Assembly (NCBI GenBank): GCA_036794825.1
Contig: DAIRGA010000028.1
Coordinates: 1-64,000, forward strand
Reading direction: 5' to 3'
Length of the DNA: 64,000 nucleotides
DNA from: RZYY01 sp036794825
GTDB lineage: Bacteria; Bacteroidota; Bacteroidia; Bacteroidales; 4484-276
Numbering within the stretch: the first letter of the stretch is position 1; each line of letters opens with the position of its first letter. A program made the translations under genes and the position numbers. The notes under the pieces are model-generated. The model saw only the letters and a list, made by a program, of their open reading frames with translations, did not search any database and had not been told where the DNA came from. Positions 25,488 to 33,699 of this stretch are shown piece after piece.

Positions 25488-26975
25488 ATGATACCATTGA
25501 TTTTATTACCGGTAATTATCCCTTTGGCTACATTTATTCTGTTGCTGTTCTTCCGGCGATCGCTGGTTATCAATCAGACTGTTACTATACTCAGCGCATT
25601 TATCCAGTTTGTGGTGGGCTGTATGATTCTTATCAATGTAGCAGGCGATGGCATCCTGGTGAGTCAACCAGGCAACTGGCCTGCACCCTTCGGAATTACT
25701 TTTGTTGCAGATCTATTCAGTGCTATCATGCTGATTTTGGCCGGGTTAATTAGCCTGGTGATAAGTATTTACTCCATTTCCGGTTTTTCAAAGGATTTTC
25801 AAAAAGGAATTTATTACCCGTTGATTTCCATTCTGATGATGGGTGTAAACGGCGCTTTTGTTACCGGAGATGTCTTCAATCTTTATGTCTGGTTCGAAGT
25901 TATGATTATCAGTTCATTCGTTCTGCTAACACTTGGCGGAACAAAAGCCCAGATGTACGGTGGCTTGAAATACATGACCATGAACCTGATATCCTCCATG
26001 GTTTTCCTAACCGGGCTTGGGCTGCTGTATGGTCAAACCGGCACTCTTAATATCGCCGATCTCGCTCTGAAAATGAGAACGTTGGAGTCTTCTCCGCTGA
26101 TAACCACTATCGCCATGCTCTTTTTCATTGCATTTGGCATAAAGGCTGCACTATTTCCTTTCTTTTTCTGGCTACCTGCATCTTACCATACTCCGCCGGT
26201 CACGATCACAGCGCTGTTTTCGGGGTTGATGACCAAAGTGGGCATTTACGCCATGATCCGGTTTTTCACCATGATCTTTGTGCACGATCAGCAATTCTGG
26301 CAGCCCTTGTTGCTGACTATTGGCGGCCTCACCATGGTGGTGGGTGTACTCACGGCCGCATCACAGTATGACTTACGGCGGATATTATCCTTTCACATCA
26401 TAAGCCAGATAGGTTACATGGTCTTCGGTTTAGGGCTTTTCACCATTTCGGGTGTGGCCGGCGCCATTTATTTCCTCGCCCACAACATTGTGGCTAAAAC
26501 CAACACCTTCCTTATGGCAGGAATAATCAATCGTATCAAAGGTACTTTTGATCTTAAAGCCCTCGGGGGAATTTACCGCACCTATCCATTCATCTCTTTA
26601 CTGATGTTCATCCCGATTATGAGCCTTGCAGGGGTTCCTCCGTTGTCGGGTTTTTTTGGAAAATTGCTGTTGATCATCGCTGGTTTTGAGTCGAAACAAT
26701 GGTGGATTACAGGAGTCGCCGTTTTTGTAAGCTTATTTACCCTCTTTTCGATGATCAAAATATGGAATGAGGGATTTTGGAAAAAAGTTCCTGACGAAGA
26801 CGTTCCGGCAGCAAAAAGGAGCGTTCCTTTCACGATGGTACTTCCGGTCGTTATTCTTGCATTACTTACTGTTGTGATGGGATTTGCTGCAGAACCGTTA
26901 ATAAGGTTAAGTACAGCAGCGGCCAGTCAGATGATTAATCCGGACGAATATATACAGGCAGTTTTAGGGAGGTAA
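25488..26975 (+). CDS. mrpD: MrpD, Na+/H+ antiporter subunit D
   Basis: Protein of 495 residues related to complex I NuoN/NuoM, about 14 helices. Conserved proton-path features are visible: VWFEVMIISSFVLL with the Glu, FGIKAALFPFFFWLPASYHTPPVTITALFSGLMTKVGIYA with two Lys, and LAGVPPLSGFFGKLLLI. Normal length. It works with MrpA as the ion-translocating core and ends 2 bases before mrpE. Confidence 0.96.
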   Translation: MIPLILLPVIIPLATFILLLFFRRSLVINQTVTILSAFIQFVVGCMILINVAGDGILVSQPGNWPAPFGITFVADLFSAIMLILAGLISLVISIYSISGFSKDFQKGIYYPLISILMMGVNGAFVTGDVFNLYVWFEVMIISSFVLLTLGGTKAQMYGGLKYMTMNLISSMVFLTGLGLLYGQTGTLNIADLALKMRTLESSPLITTIAMLFFIAFGIKAALFPFFFWLPASYHTPPVTITALFSGLMTKVGIYAMIRFFTMIFVHDQQFWQPLLLTIGGLTMVVGVLTAASQYDLRRILSFHIISQIGYMVFGLGLFTISGVAGAIYFLAHNIVAKTNTFLMAGIINRIKGTFDLKALGGIYRTYPFISLLMFIPIMSLAGVPPLSGFFGKLLLIIAGFESKQWWITGVAVFVSLFTLFSMIKIWNEGFWKKVPDEDVPAAKRSVPFTMVLPVVILALLTVVMGFAAEPLIRLSTAAASQMINPDEYIQAVLGR

Positions 26976-26977
26976 TT

Positions 26978-27325
26978 ATGAAAAAAGTAACCAGCATACT
27001 GACGAAAATTTTCCGGGGAACTGGCTTCCTGGTCTATTATATCAAAGAGATGATCCTGGCTAACCTGCTTATTGCCAGGGATATTCTCACCCCACGACCA
27101 GTTCTCACCCCTGGTATTTTAAAGTTGAAACTCGATTGTGTTTCTGACCACGAAATACTCACTTTCTTTAATCTGTTGACGATGACTCCTGGTTCGCTGA
27201 GCATTGACATTTCAGATGACAAAAAGTATTTGTATGTCCATTTATGGAACGTTAGCGACATATCTGCCACCAAAGAAGAGATTAAAAAAACGCTTGAAAA
27301 ACGTGTACTGGAGGTTTACCGATGA
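26978..27325 (+). CDS. mrpE: MrpE, Na+/H+ antiporter subunit E, short form
   Basis: Protein of 115 residues; MrpE is usually about 155-185. The preserved part holds the family core FLVYYIKEMILANLLIARDIL and LTMTPGSLSIDIS-x-D-x-K-x-LYVHLW. What is missing is the N-terminal pair of membrane helices that normally precedes this core. No in-frame upstream start is possible because mrpD ends 2 bases before the ATG. Position between mrpD and mrpF fixes the identity. The stop overlaps mrpF by 4 bases. Confidence 0.9.
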   Translation: MKKVTSILTKIFRGTGFLVYYIKEMILANLLIARDILTPRPVLTPGILKLKLDCVSDHEILTFFNLLTMTPGSLSIDISDDKKYLYVHLWNVSDISATKEEIKKTLEKRVLEVYR

Positions 27326-27612
27326 TGATTCAAAATTATTCAGTGATTGGCGTGGCCTCATTGGCGGCTTTTGCAATTCTCACCATTTCGATGATGTTTG
27401 CATTCTGGCGGCTGGTCAGGGGTCCATCGCTTCCCGACAGGGTGGTAGCGCTCGACCTGATGGCAAATCTTACCATCGGAATGATATTCTCGCTCGTACT
27501 GTTCACAGGAGAGATTGTATATCTCGATGTGGCGGTGTTTATTGCCATGATTGTTTTTTTGGGAAACGTGGCTATAGCAAGATTTTTAAAAAGGAGGGTC
27601 AATGATCAGTGA
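27322..27612 (+). CDS. mrpF: MrpF, Na+/H+ antiporter subunit F
   Basis: Protein of 96 residues with three membrane helices and the family motif RGPSLPDRVVALDLMANL in the first loop/helix 2, followed by DVAVFIAMIVFLGNVAIARFL. ATG 27322 overlaps the mrpE stop (ATGA); a second ATG follows immediately. The end overlaps mrpG by 11 bases. Confidence 0.94.
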   Translation: MMIQNYSVIGVASLAAFAILTISMMFAFWRLVRGPSLPDRVVALDLMANLTIGMIFSLVLFTGEIVYLDVAVFIAMIVFLGNVAIARFLKRRVNDQ

Positions 27613-27991
27613 ATGGATTGTGGCTGTATTGCTTGTTCTGGGTGCATTGTTCATGTTTATTGCATCGCTGGGCATTGTTCGCCTGAAGGATTTTTATATG
27701 CGGATGCACGCATCCACCAAAGCGCCATCGCTCGGGATTTTTCTGATGGTGATCGGGATTATCGTTTTCTTTTTCGATTTCCGCTCCACATTTGAGGGGC
27801 TGGTAATCATACTTTTTGTTTTTTTGACCACCCCCATCGGTTCGCACATGATATCACGGGTTGCCCACTCGATGGGAGTCGAAAAGGATAAAAATACCGT
27901 GATTGACGAGTTGGATGAGGATACTAAGCCTGTTCAGAAAAAATTTCCTGAGGCTGTAGAGAAAATCCAGGGTAGGAAAAAATATAGTTAG
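27602..27991 (+). CDS. mrpG: MrpG, Na+/H+ antiporter subunit G
   Basis: Protein of 129 residues. Three helices and the MnhG motif GIVRLKDFYMRMHASTKAPSLGIFLMVIG (about 22-50), then TTPIGSHMISRVAH. The last about 40 residues are a hydrophilic, charged tail. It is the last Mrp subunit; all seven are present and in the canonical order. Its stop codon overlaps, on the opposite strand, the stop codon of the response regulator gene. Confidence 0.95.
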   Translation: MISEWIVAVLLVLGALFMFIASLGIVRLKDFYMRMHASTKAPSLGIFLMVIGIIVFFFDFRSTFEGLVIILFVFLTTPIGSHMISRVAHSMGVEKDKNTVIDELDEDTKPVQKKFPEAVEKIQGRKKYS

Positions 27992-28698
27992 GAAAGGTTT
28001 GAGACCAGTTTAAAACCAATACCGTGTACGTTGATCAGTTCAACGTTTTTATCCTCCTTCAGGAATTTCCTGAGTTTGGTAACATAAACATCCATACTGC
28101 GGGCATTGAAGTAGCTGTCGTCGTTCCATATTTCCTTCAGAGCATAGCTGCGGTCGAGAACCTGGTTAAGGTTGAGCGAAAGCAGCCTGAGCAATGCCGA
28201 TTCTTTGGATGTAAGTTTCTGATCTCTCTCTCTGTAAGATAACATCTGGCGGTTGAAATCAAAAATATACTCCCCGATTTTGAAGATATTGTTTCCGATT
28301 TCGCCACCTCTGCGCTCTCTTGCCCGACGAAGAATTGCCGCCATTCTCACCAGCAACTCTTCCATGCTGAAGGGTTTGGTGAGGTAATCGTCGGCCCCGA
28401 GCGAAAAACCTTTCAGTTTATCTTCCTGCATTGATTTGGCTGTAAGGAAAAGCACGGGAATGGTTTTATCTTTTTCTCTGATCTCTTTCACCAGCGTAAA
28501 TCCGTCCTTAATGGGCATCATGACATCTACGATGCAAAAACTGAAATAACCCTTTTCGAATGCCACTATTGCTTCCTGTCCGTTCACACAAAGTGTTGTT
28601 TCGTAACCTTTTACATCCAGATATGATTTCAAGACACTGCCAAGATTTTTGTCATCCTCGGCAAGCAGTACTTTGACTTTTTGTGGTACCTTCTCCAT
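27988..28698 (-). CDS. OmpR-type response regulator (RprY-like)
   Basis: Protein of 236 residues from ATG 28698 (a GTG three codons earlier is possible). Receiver domain 1-120 with the acidic pair EDD (14-16), phospho-acceptor Asp58 in IVDVMMPIKDG and FLTAKS. The winged-helix DNA-binding domain is at about 135-230 (LTSKESALLRLL, SMDVYVTKLRKFLKEDKNVELINVHGIGFKL). It pairs with the sensor kinase 78 bases upstream on the same strand. The resemblance to Bacteroides RprY is by architecture; target genes are unknown, although Mrp lies next door in the opposite direction. Confidence 0.93.
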   Translation of the reverse strand: MEKVPQKVKVLLAEDDKNLGSVLKSYLDVKGYETTLCVNGQEAIVAFEKGYFSFCIVDVMMPIKDGFTLVKEIREKDKTIPVLFLTAKSMQEDKLKGFSLGADDYLTKPFSMEELLVRMAAILRRARERRGGEIGNNIFKIGEYIFDFNRQMLSYRERDQKLTSKESALLRLLSLNLNQVLDRSYALKEIWNDDSYFNARSMDVYVTKLRKFLKEDKNVELINVHGIGFKLVSNLS

Positions 28699-28776
28699 GG
28701 AAATCACTGTTTTGGATTAATTTTTTCGAGCGTAAAATTAACAGATTTTTTAAAAAAGAAATAAAAATCTCAATTT

Positions 28777-30210
28777 TCAGCTTTTTTTTGACTTTCCTGA
28801 AAAAGGTAGATACAAAGTGAATCTGGAGCCTTTTTTCAATTCGCTCTCCACCAGGATTTTCCCGCCATGGCGTTCGACGATCGTTTTTACATAACTGAGT
28901 CCCAGGCCGAAACCTTTAACATCGTGTATGTTTCCGGTGGGCACCCGGTACAGTTTGTCGAAGATCTTTTTTTGATCCTCTTTGCTGATGCCAATTCCAT
29001 TGTCAATTACCGAAATCGTAACTCCCTCGCCATAATTTCCGGTGGCAATTTCAATCTGAGGTTTACGGGGTGAGTATTTGGTTGCATTATCCACCAGGTT
29101 GGAAATGGCGTTGGTCAGGTGCCATTTGTCGGCAAAAATAAAGGGACGATCTGCATGAAGGCTTGTGGTTATTTTACCATCTTTAACTTCGATATGCATT
29201 CCATGGGTATGAATCACATGGTTGATGATCTCGTTAACATTCACCTTTTCGCGTTTAAGCCTGAAATCTTCTTTTTCGATGATTGCGTTCTGGAGAATTT
29301 TCTCAACAATTCCCCCAAGTCGCTGATTTTCATCACCAATAATTTTAAGGTAGTTAGCGGCAAGGGTTTCGTTATTTTTTACATCCGGATCATTCATAGC
29401 CTCACAAGCCAGTGATATCGTGGCAATCGGAGTTTTGATTTCGTGGGTCATGTTGTTTATGAAATCCGTCTTCATTTCCGAAAGCCGGTTTTGCCACACA
29501 ATTACTTTGATCACATAAATAAACAGCATCACTATTATGATGATCAGAATCAGTGAGATAAGGATCATTCCGGCCGTTTGCCTGAGTAGAAATCTTGTTT
29601 TGTAAGGAAAATAAACCATGAGGTAATCAGGGTTTTCAGCCAGTTCGCCGGGATAGAGAATGTGAATAAATGCATTGTCTAACAGTTCATCGCTGAATTG
29701 CCCGGTTTTTTCGATAACGAGCTGTTGCTTGGAAGTACTAAAAACACCAAATTCGAACTGGGTTGAGATTCTTTTTCTTTTGAATTCGGCCGTAAGTAAC
29801 GAATCAAGGATGGACTTCGTAAGAACTACTTCTACATCCGGAGCCTCCGGGTTGGCAAGCATTTCATCTAAAAGATCCCTTGCCATGTATGTTTTTCGGA
29901 TGATTTCCCTCACCTGGTCAGCATTTGGCCTGGTGGCAACAGTATCTTCAAGAAACATGTTTATCGAATCAATCGAGTTGATAAACCGGTTTACGTTGGC
30001 CCGCTGAATCTGGGTGTTCCGAAGCTGGTCGTAGATTTCAATCTTTTCAAGTTTGGTAATGACTTCATTTACAGCTTCGTTAACCTTATTTTGAAAATCC
30101 ATCCTTTCGACCTCAACCGTATTGATTACCCAATACACCTGCACCGCCAGCAAACTAAGCAAGACAAAAGAGGTAACCAGGATGATGAAATTGATCAGTT
30201 TTTTGTTCAT
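28777..30210 (-). CDS. Sensor histidine kinase (RprX-like)
   Basis: Membrane sensor kinase of 477 residues from ATG 30210. TM1 is at about 6-28 and TM2 at about 214-240; the roughly 185-residue segment between them should be periplasmic and is the likely sensing domain. The dimerisation/phospho-acceptor domain has His256 in NNMTHEIKTPIATI. The ATPase domain has N box (NLVDNATKYSP), G1 (VIDNGIGISKEDQ) and G2 (GFGLGLSYVKTI). The frame from 30255 is longer but starts before the hydrophobic anchor and near the promoter, so the ATG is preferred. It forms an operon with the downstream response regulator. Confidence 0.93.
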   Translation of the reverse strand: MNKKLINFIILVTSFVLLSLLAVQVYWVINTVEVERMDFQNKVNEAVNEVITKLEKIEIYDQLRNTQIQRANVNRFINSIDSINMFLEDTVATRPNADQVREIIRKTYMARDLLDEMLANPEAPDVEVVLTKSILDSLLTAEFKRKRISTQFEFGVFSTSKQQLVIEKTGQFSDELLDNAFIHILYPGELAENPDYLMVYFPYKTRFLLRQTAGMILISLILIIIIVMLFIYVIKVIVWQNRLSEMKTDFINNMTHEIKTPIATISLACEAMNDPDVKNNETLAANYLKIIGDENQRLGGIVEKILQNAIIEKEDFRLKREKVNVNEIINHVIHTHGMHIEVKDGKITTSLHADRPFIFADKWHLTNAISNLVDNATKYSPRKPQIEIATGNYGEGVTISVIDNGIGISKEDQKKIFDKLYRVPTGNIHDVKGFGLGLSYVKTIVERHGGKILVESELKKGSRFTLYLPFSGKSKKS

Positions 30211-30252
30211 GTTTTGAAAGAGGAAGATGCTTTTTCCGGCATCGTCAGGGAA

Positions 30253-30281
30253 CAAAAATAGTTCTTAGAAAAGTGCTCAAA
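30253..30281 (-). promoter_or_regulatory. Bacteroidetes promoter for the two-component operon
   Basis: On the minus strand TTTG (30281-30278), 17 bases, then TATTTTTG (30260-30253). Both -33 and -7 elements match the Bacteroidetes consensus. The -7 box ends 42 bases before the kinase ATG. Confidence 0.65.
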
Positions 30282-30412
30282 GTGAATGATTAACGTAATT
30301 TAACCTCTTTTATAGACCTTTAACTTTATGAATAAACCGAAAGATCGGGCAATGGTATTTGACCGTATTTCAGAACTGATTCGTATTCGAAGTTCAGGCA
30401 AAAAAATGCAAT

Positions 30413-30440
30413 AAAAAAAGACCATCTTTAACTGATGGCC
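30413..30440 (-). terminator. Terminator of the tRNA-Pro gene
   Basis: On the minus strand GGCCATC (30440-30434), 7-base loop, GATGGTC (30426-30420; one G-T pair), then a run of seven T. It begins 5 bases beyond the tRNA 3' end. Confidence 0.75.
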
Positions 30441-30444
30441 TTAG

Positions 30445-30519
30445 TCGGGATGGCGAGATTCGAACTCGCGGCCTCCACGTCCCGAACGTGGCGCGCTAGC
30501 CTGGCTGCGCTACATCCCG
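30445..30519 (-). tRNA. tRNA-Pro (anticodon CGG)
   Basis: Folds as a full cloverleaf on the minus strand: acceptor CGGGATG (30519-30513) with CATCCCG (30452-30446) and discriminator A at 30445; anticodon stem CCACG/CGTGG with loop TTCGGGA, so the anticodon CGG is at 30484-30482 and G follows it as in Pro tRNAs; T arm with GTTCGAATC. The CCA end is not encoded. It stands alone, with its own terminator. Confidence 0.96.
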
Positions 30520-30652
30520 CTTAAATCAGGCGCAAAAGTAGAATTTTTTTCTGTGCTGATAAATTTCAAAAATTATTTCAGTGCAACCGGCGGACTTCCG
30601 GATCAAACCAATAATCGTACTTTTACCGTTTTAAATCAAAATATGAAGCGAG

Positions 30653-32218
30653 ATGAATTATCGAATTTTATATCTGATTCATGTTATTTTAATTAGCATT
30701 AATGGGCTATCTCAACATCAAAACATAATGATTGTGAATGTGAATGGCCCCAATGAGCCTGCTATCGCCATCGACCCCAATAATACCCAGCGCATGATTG
30801 GCGGGTCGAATCTCAACTTTTACTTTTACTCCAACGATGCAGGGCACACCTGGCAATACGGTGTACTCACATCGGCAACGCTTGGCGTCTGGGGGGATCC
30901 TGTCACACTGATTGACAACGACGGCGGTTATTATTTTTTCCACCTGGCCAATCCAGCCTCCGGAAATTGGATTGACCGGATTGTTTGTCAGAAATCCACC
31001 AATGGCGGGCTAACCTGGAACGAGGGTACCTACATGGGATTGAACGGTACCAAGGCGCAGGATAAAGAGTGGGCAATCATTGACCGTAACAATGGAAGTA
31101 TTTATGTAACCTGGACGCAGTTCGATCAGTACGGAAGTTCCAACCCCGATCATCGCAGCAACATCATGTTTTCGAAATCTACCGATAAGGGCGAAAGTTG
31201 GGCGCCGGCCATAAGGATTAATGAAGTTGACGGCGATTGCGTTGACAGCGACAACACCACCGAGGGTGCCGTGCCTGCAGTGGGTCCTGATGGCGAAATT
31301 TACGTGGCATGGGCAGGCCCTGTCGGGATTGTTTTCGATAAATCCTACGATCAGGGCGAAACCTGGTTGGAAAACGACATTTTTGTGTCGGATATGCCCG
31401 GCGGATGGGACATTACCATTCCGGGAATTTACCGCTGCAACGGAATGCCGGTAACGGTGTGCGATCTGAGTGGCGGGCCAAATCACGGCACAATATACAT
31501 CAATTGGTCTGACCAGCGCAATGGCGGGGATGATACCGATGTCTGGCTGATCAAATCTACCGACGGCGGCCAAACCTGGTCGGAGCGCAAAAGGGTAAAC
31601 GATGATCCACCCGGCAAACACCAGTTTTTTACCTGGATGGCTGTGGATCAGGTAACCGGCAATCTGCATTTTGTTTATTATGACCGCCGTAATCACAACG
31701 ACGATCACACGGATGTTTACATGGCGGTTTCGAGAGACGGAGGCGAGTCGTTTTTCAACTACAAAGTAAGCGAAGAGCCCTTTCTGCCCAGTTCCTGGAT
31801 ATTTTTCGGAGATTATAACAATGTTGCCGCACACAACAATGTAGTGAGGCCAGTCTGGACCAGAATGCACAATAACGAGCGCAGTATCTGGACAGCCATT
31901 ATTGACGAAGTGTTTCTCGGTACCCGGGATTTTGAAGAACCTTCCATTCCTTTTGCTCTCGAACAAAATTATCCCAATCCGTTTTATGGAAGCACAAGCT
32001 TTTCGTTCAGGTTGAAGCGCCCTTCGAAAGTAACACTCAGGATTTACAATCTTTTTGGCGCTGAAATCGCAATGCTGATCAACGATGAATTCAGGGCTGC
32101 GGGAAACTATACGGTCCATTTCGATTCACGCAATCACTCGCTTCAGCCTGGCGTCTATTATTTTTCACTGTCAGGCAACGATGTCAACCAGGTTAGAAAA
32201 ATGATTATCGAAAGGTAG
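30653..32218 (+). CDS. Secreted BNR/Asp-box propeller protein with T9SS sorting domain
   Basis: Exported protein of 521 residues. A signal peptide (about 1-21, ending GLSQ) is followed by a beta-propeller marked by six Asp boxes of the type S-x-[DN]-x-G-x-[ST]-[WF]: SNDAGHTW, STNGGLTW, STDKGESW, SYDQGETW, STDGGQTW and SRDGGESF. Sialidases use this fold, but I do not see the FRIP-type arginine motif in the N-terminal part, so sialidase activity is not supported. The last about 85 residues are a type A T9SS sorting domain (NYPNPFYGSTSFSF ... LQPGVYYFSLSGNDVNQVRKMII). A TACTTTTA near-match to the -7 box lies upstream. Single-gene unit. Confidence 0.85.
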   Translation: MNYRILYLIHVILISINGLSQHQNIMIVNVNGPNEPAIAIDPNNTQRMIGGSNLNFYFYSNDAGHTWQYGVLTSATLGVWGDPVTLIDNDGGYYFFHLANPASGNWIDRIVCQKSTNGGLTWNEGTYMGLNGTKAQDKEWAIIDRNNGSIYVTWTQFDQYGSSNPDHRSNIMFSKSTDKGESWAPAIRINEVDGDCVDSDNTTEGAVPAVGPDGEIYVAWAGPVGIVFDKSYDQGETWLENDIFVSDMPGGWDITIPGIYRCNGMPVTVCDLSGGPNHGTIYINWSDQRNGGDDTDVWLIKSTDGGQTWSERKRVNDDPPGKHQFFTWMAVDQVTGNLHFVYYDRRNHNDDHTDVYMAVSRDGGESFFNYKVSEEPFLPSSWIFFGDYNNVAAHNNVVRPVWTRMHNNERSIWTAIIDEVFLGTRDFEEPSIPFALEQNYPNPFYGSTSFSFRLKRPSKVTLRIYNLFGAEIAMLINDEFRAAGNYTVHFDSRNHSLQPGVYYFSLSGNDVNQVRKMIIER

Positions 32219-32256
32219 AGAACCGGCTAAATTGCTGACCACCTGAAACATATTTC

Positions 32257-32286
32257 TTTGCAGATTGTTTTTTGATCTTACATTTG
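32257..32286 (+). promoter_or_regulatory. Bacteroidetes promoter for the TetR-TetR-efflux unit
   Basis: TTTG at 32257-32260, 18 bases, then TACATTTG at 32279-32286; both elements match the consensus. The ATG of the first regulator is 31 bases downstream. Confidence 0.65.
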
Positions 32287-32316
32287 CAAAATTCAAATTT
32301 CACACAAGGAAACCAA

Positions 32317-32937
32317 ATGAACGAACGCTTACGTTTTATCCTGTCGAATATCCGCAAACTGGCGCTGGAAGAGGGAATTGAAAATCTATCCGTTCAAACG
32401 ATCTGCGACCGTCTCTCCATCTGTCGCGACGAGCTTTTTACAATGATCAGCGATGAAAACGACCTGGCCAGCAAAGTGTTGGAGTTTGAGCGTGAGAGTT
32501 TTCAGGCAATCTTTAATGAATACAATTTCGATGGGATGAATGCCATTGACATTCTGATGATCGTAAGCCGCGAAATAGCAAGCCGTTACTATGATGTTAC
32601 ACCGGCAGTATCGAGGTCGCTCAAACAGCGTTTCCCGGAAATTTACCAGGATCATTTTCAAAAAAGACTCGAATTTATCTTTGGAAAAATCCAGATCAAC
32701 CTGCAGAAAGGCATCAGCCAGGGAATGTACCGCCCTGACCTGAGTATTGAGATGATAGCCCGTCTTTACCTGAGCCGCCTTATTGATATCCACAACGAAA
32801 CTATTTTCCCCCCCAATCAATTCAGCTTCAAAACTTTATTTGAGGTAATGTTCGATAACTTTGTCAGAAGCGTTGCCACCACTAATGGCCTGACATATTA
32901 CGAAACAAAGGTCAAAAACCTCGACTGGCAGCAGTAA
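32317..32937 (+). CDS. TetR-family regulator with degenerate DNA-binding helix
   Basis: Protein of 206 residues from ATG 32317. The C-terminal ligand/dimer domain is clearly related to that of the next gene (IEMIARLYLSRLIDIHNE ... LFEVMFDNFVRS against IELIAELYIQKMVALHTS ... IFETMFENHIRG). The N-terminal helix-turn-helix is odd: where the neighbour has the usual SKKTLYEYFDNKSSL, this protein has CRDELFTMISDENDL, without the Tyr-x-(Tyr/His)-Phe core. It may bind a different site, bind weakly, or act as a partner of its paralogue (inference). It heads the TetR-TetR-TolC-HlyD-RND cluster. Confidence 0.78.
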   Translation: MNERLRFILSNIRKLALEEGIENLSVQTICDRLSICRDELFTMISDENDLASKVLEFERESFQAIFNEYNFDGMNAIDILMIVSREIASRYYDVTPAVSRSLKQRFPEIYQDHFQKRLEFIFGKIQINLQKGISQGMYRPDLSIEMIARLYLSRLIDIHNETIFPPNQFSFKTLFEVMFDNFVRSVATTNGLTYYETKVKNLDWQQ

Positions 32938-33007
32938 TTCATAACATTCTCTTACAAACTCATCTTTCGAAGAACTCGTCACGTTGATAGTTGTTCCTTT
33001 GCAAAAC

Positions 33008-33041
33008 TTTGGAAACGATTTATGTTGAAAACGTTTCCAAA
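33008..33041 (+). promoter_or_regulatory. 34-bp palindrome, candidate TetR operator
   Basis: TTTGGAAACG (33008-33017) and its exact reverse complement CGTTTCCAAA (33032-33041) are separated by 14 bases. Part of the spacer also pairs (33019-33021 with 33028-33030). It lies 30 bases before the second TetR start, with a TTCCTTTG box close upstream, as expected for an autoregulatory operator. Confidence 0.65.
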
Positions 33042-33070
33042 ATTAATCAGGAATTAAAAACTATATACTA

Positions 33071-33697
33071 TTGGCAGAGTCAGAAAAAACCCGAAAGATC
33101 ATCAGCGAAAGCATAAAGCTTTTCAGATACGGCATTCGCAGCGTCTCGATGGACGACATAGCCCGGGAACTGGGTATGTCGAAAAAAACACTCTACGAAT
33201 ATTTCGACAACAAATCCAGCCTTTTATCTGCTATTTTAAGGACCACTGTTGATGATTTTTCCGAGTGGTACGAAAATCTGAAATTACAGGATTTGAACGC
33301 TATTGACGAATTGCTGCAGATTAGCAAGCGGGTGAATGATGAGTTTGCCAAATTTTCTCCATCCAACAATTACGACCTTAAAAAGTACTACCCTGAGGTG
33401 ATCAAGGAACATATCACCCACGAAAAAAAACCCACTTATACTATCCTGGTAGAAAACCTGAAAAAAGGAATTGCCGGAAACATCTACCGCAACGATCTTG
33501 ATATTGAATTGATTGCAGAATTGTACATTCAAAAAATGGTTGCTTTGCATACATCGGACGACTTTTGGTTCGACGCAGGAATTACTTTCGAAAAAATCTT
33601 TGAAACCATGTTCGAAAACCACATCAGGGGCATTGTAAATCCAGTCGGGCTGGAATATTTTGAACAACGTAAATCACAATTAAAACTCGATAATTAG
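33071..33697 (+). CDS. TetR-family regulator of the efflux operon
   Basis: Protein of 208 residues with a standard TetR helix-turn-helix (VSMDDIARELGMSKKTLYEYFDNKSSLL, about residues 25-52) and a C-terminal ligand domain. Translation appears to start at TTG 33071 (then AESEKTRKII); there is no in-frame ATG before the helix-turn-helix. It probably represses the tolC-hlyD-RND genes that start 2 bases after its stop, and itself through the palindrome at 33008-33041. It is a paralogue of the preceding gene. Confidence 0.88.
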   Translation: MAESEKTRKIISESIKLFRYGIRSVSMDDIARELGMSKKTLYEYFDNKSSLLSAILRTTVDDFSEWYENLKLQDLNAIDELLQISKRVNDEFAKFSPSNNYDLKKYYPEVIKEHITHEKKPTYTILVENLKKGIAGNIYRNDLDIELIAELYIQKMVALHTSDDFWFDAGITFEKIFETMFENHIRGIVNPVGLEYFEQRKSQLKLDN

Positions 33698-33699
33698 TT

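Noticed and set aside
31010..32119. 369-codon open frame on the minus strand inside the BNR-propeller gene
   Set aside because: Lies wholly antisense to a gene with clear signal peptide, Asp boxes and sorting domain; its translation is rich in His/Ile/Arg shadows and has no domain pattern.
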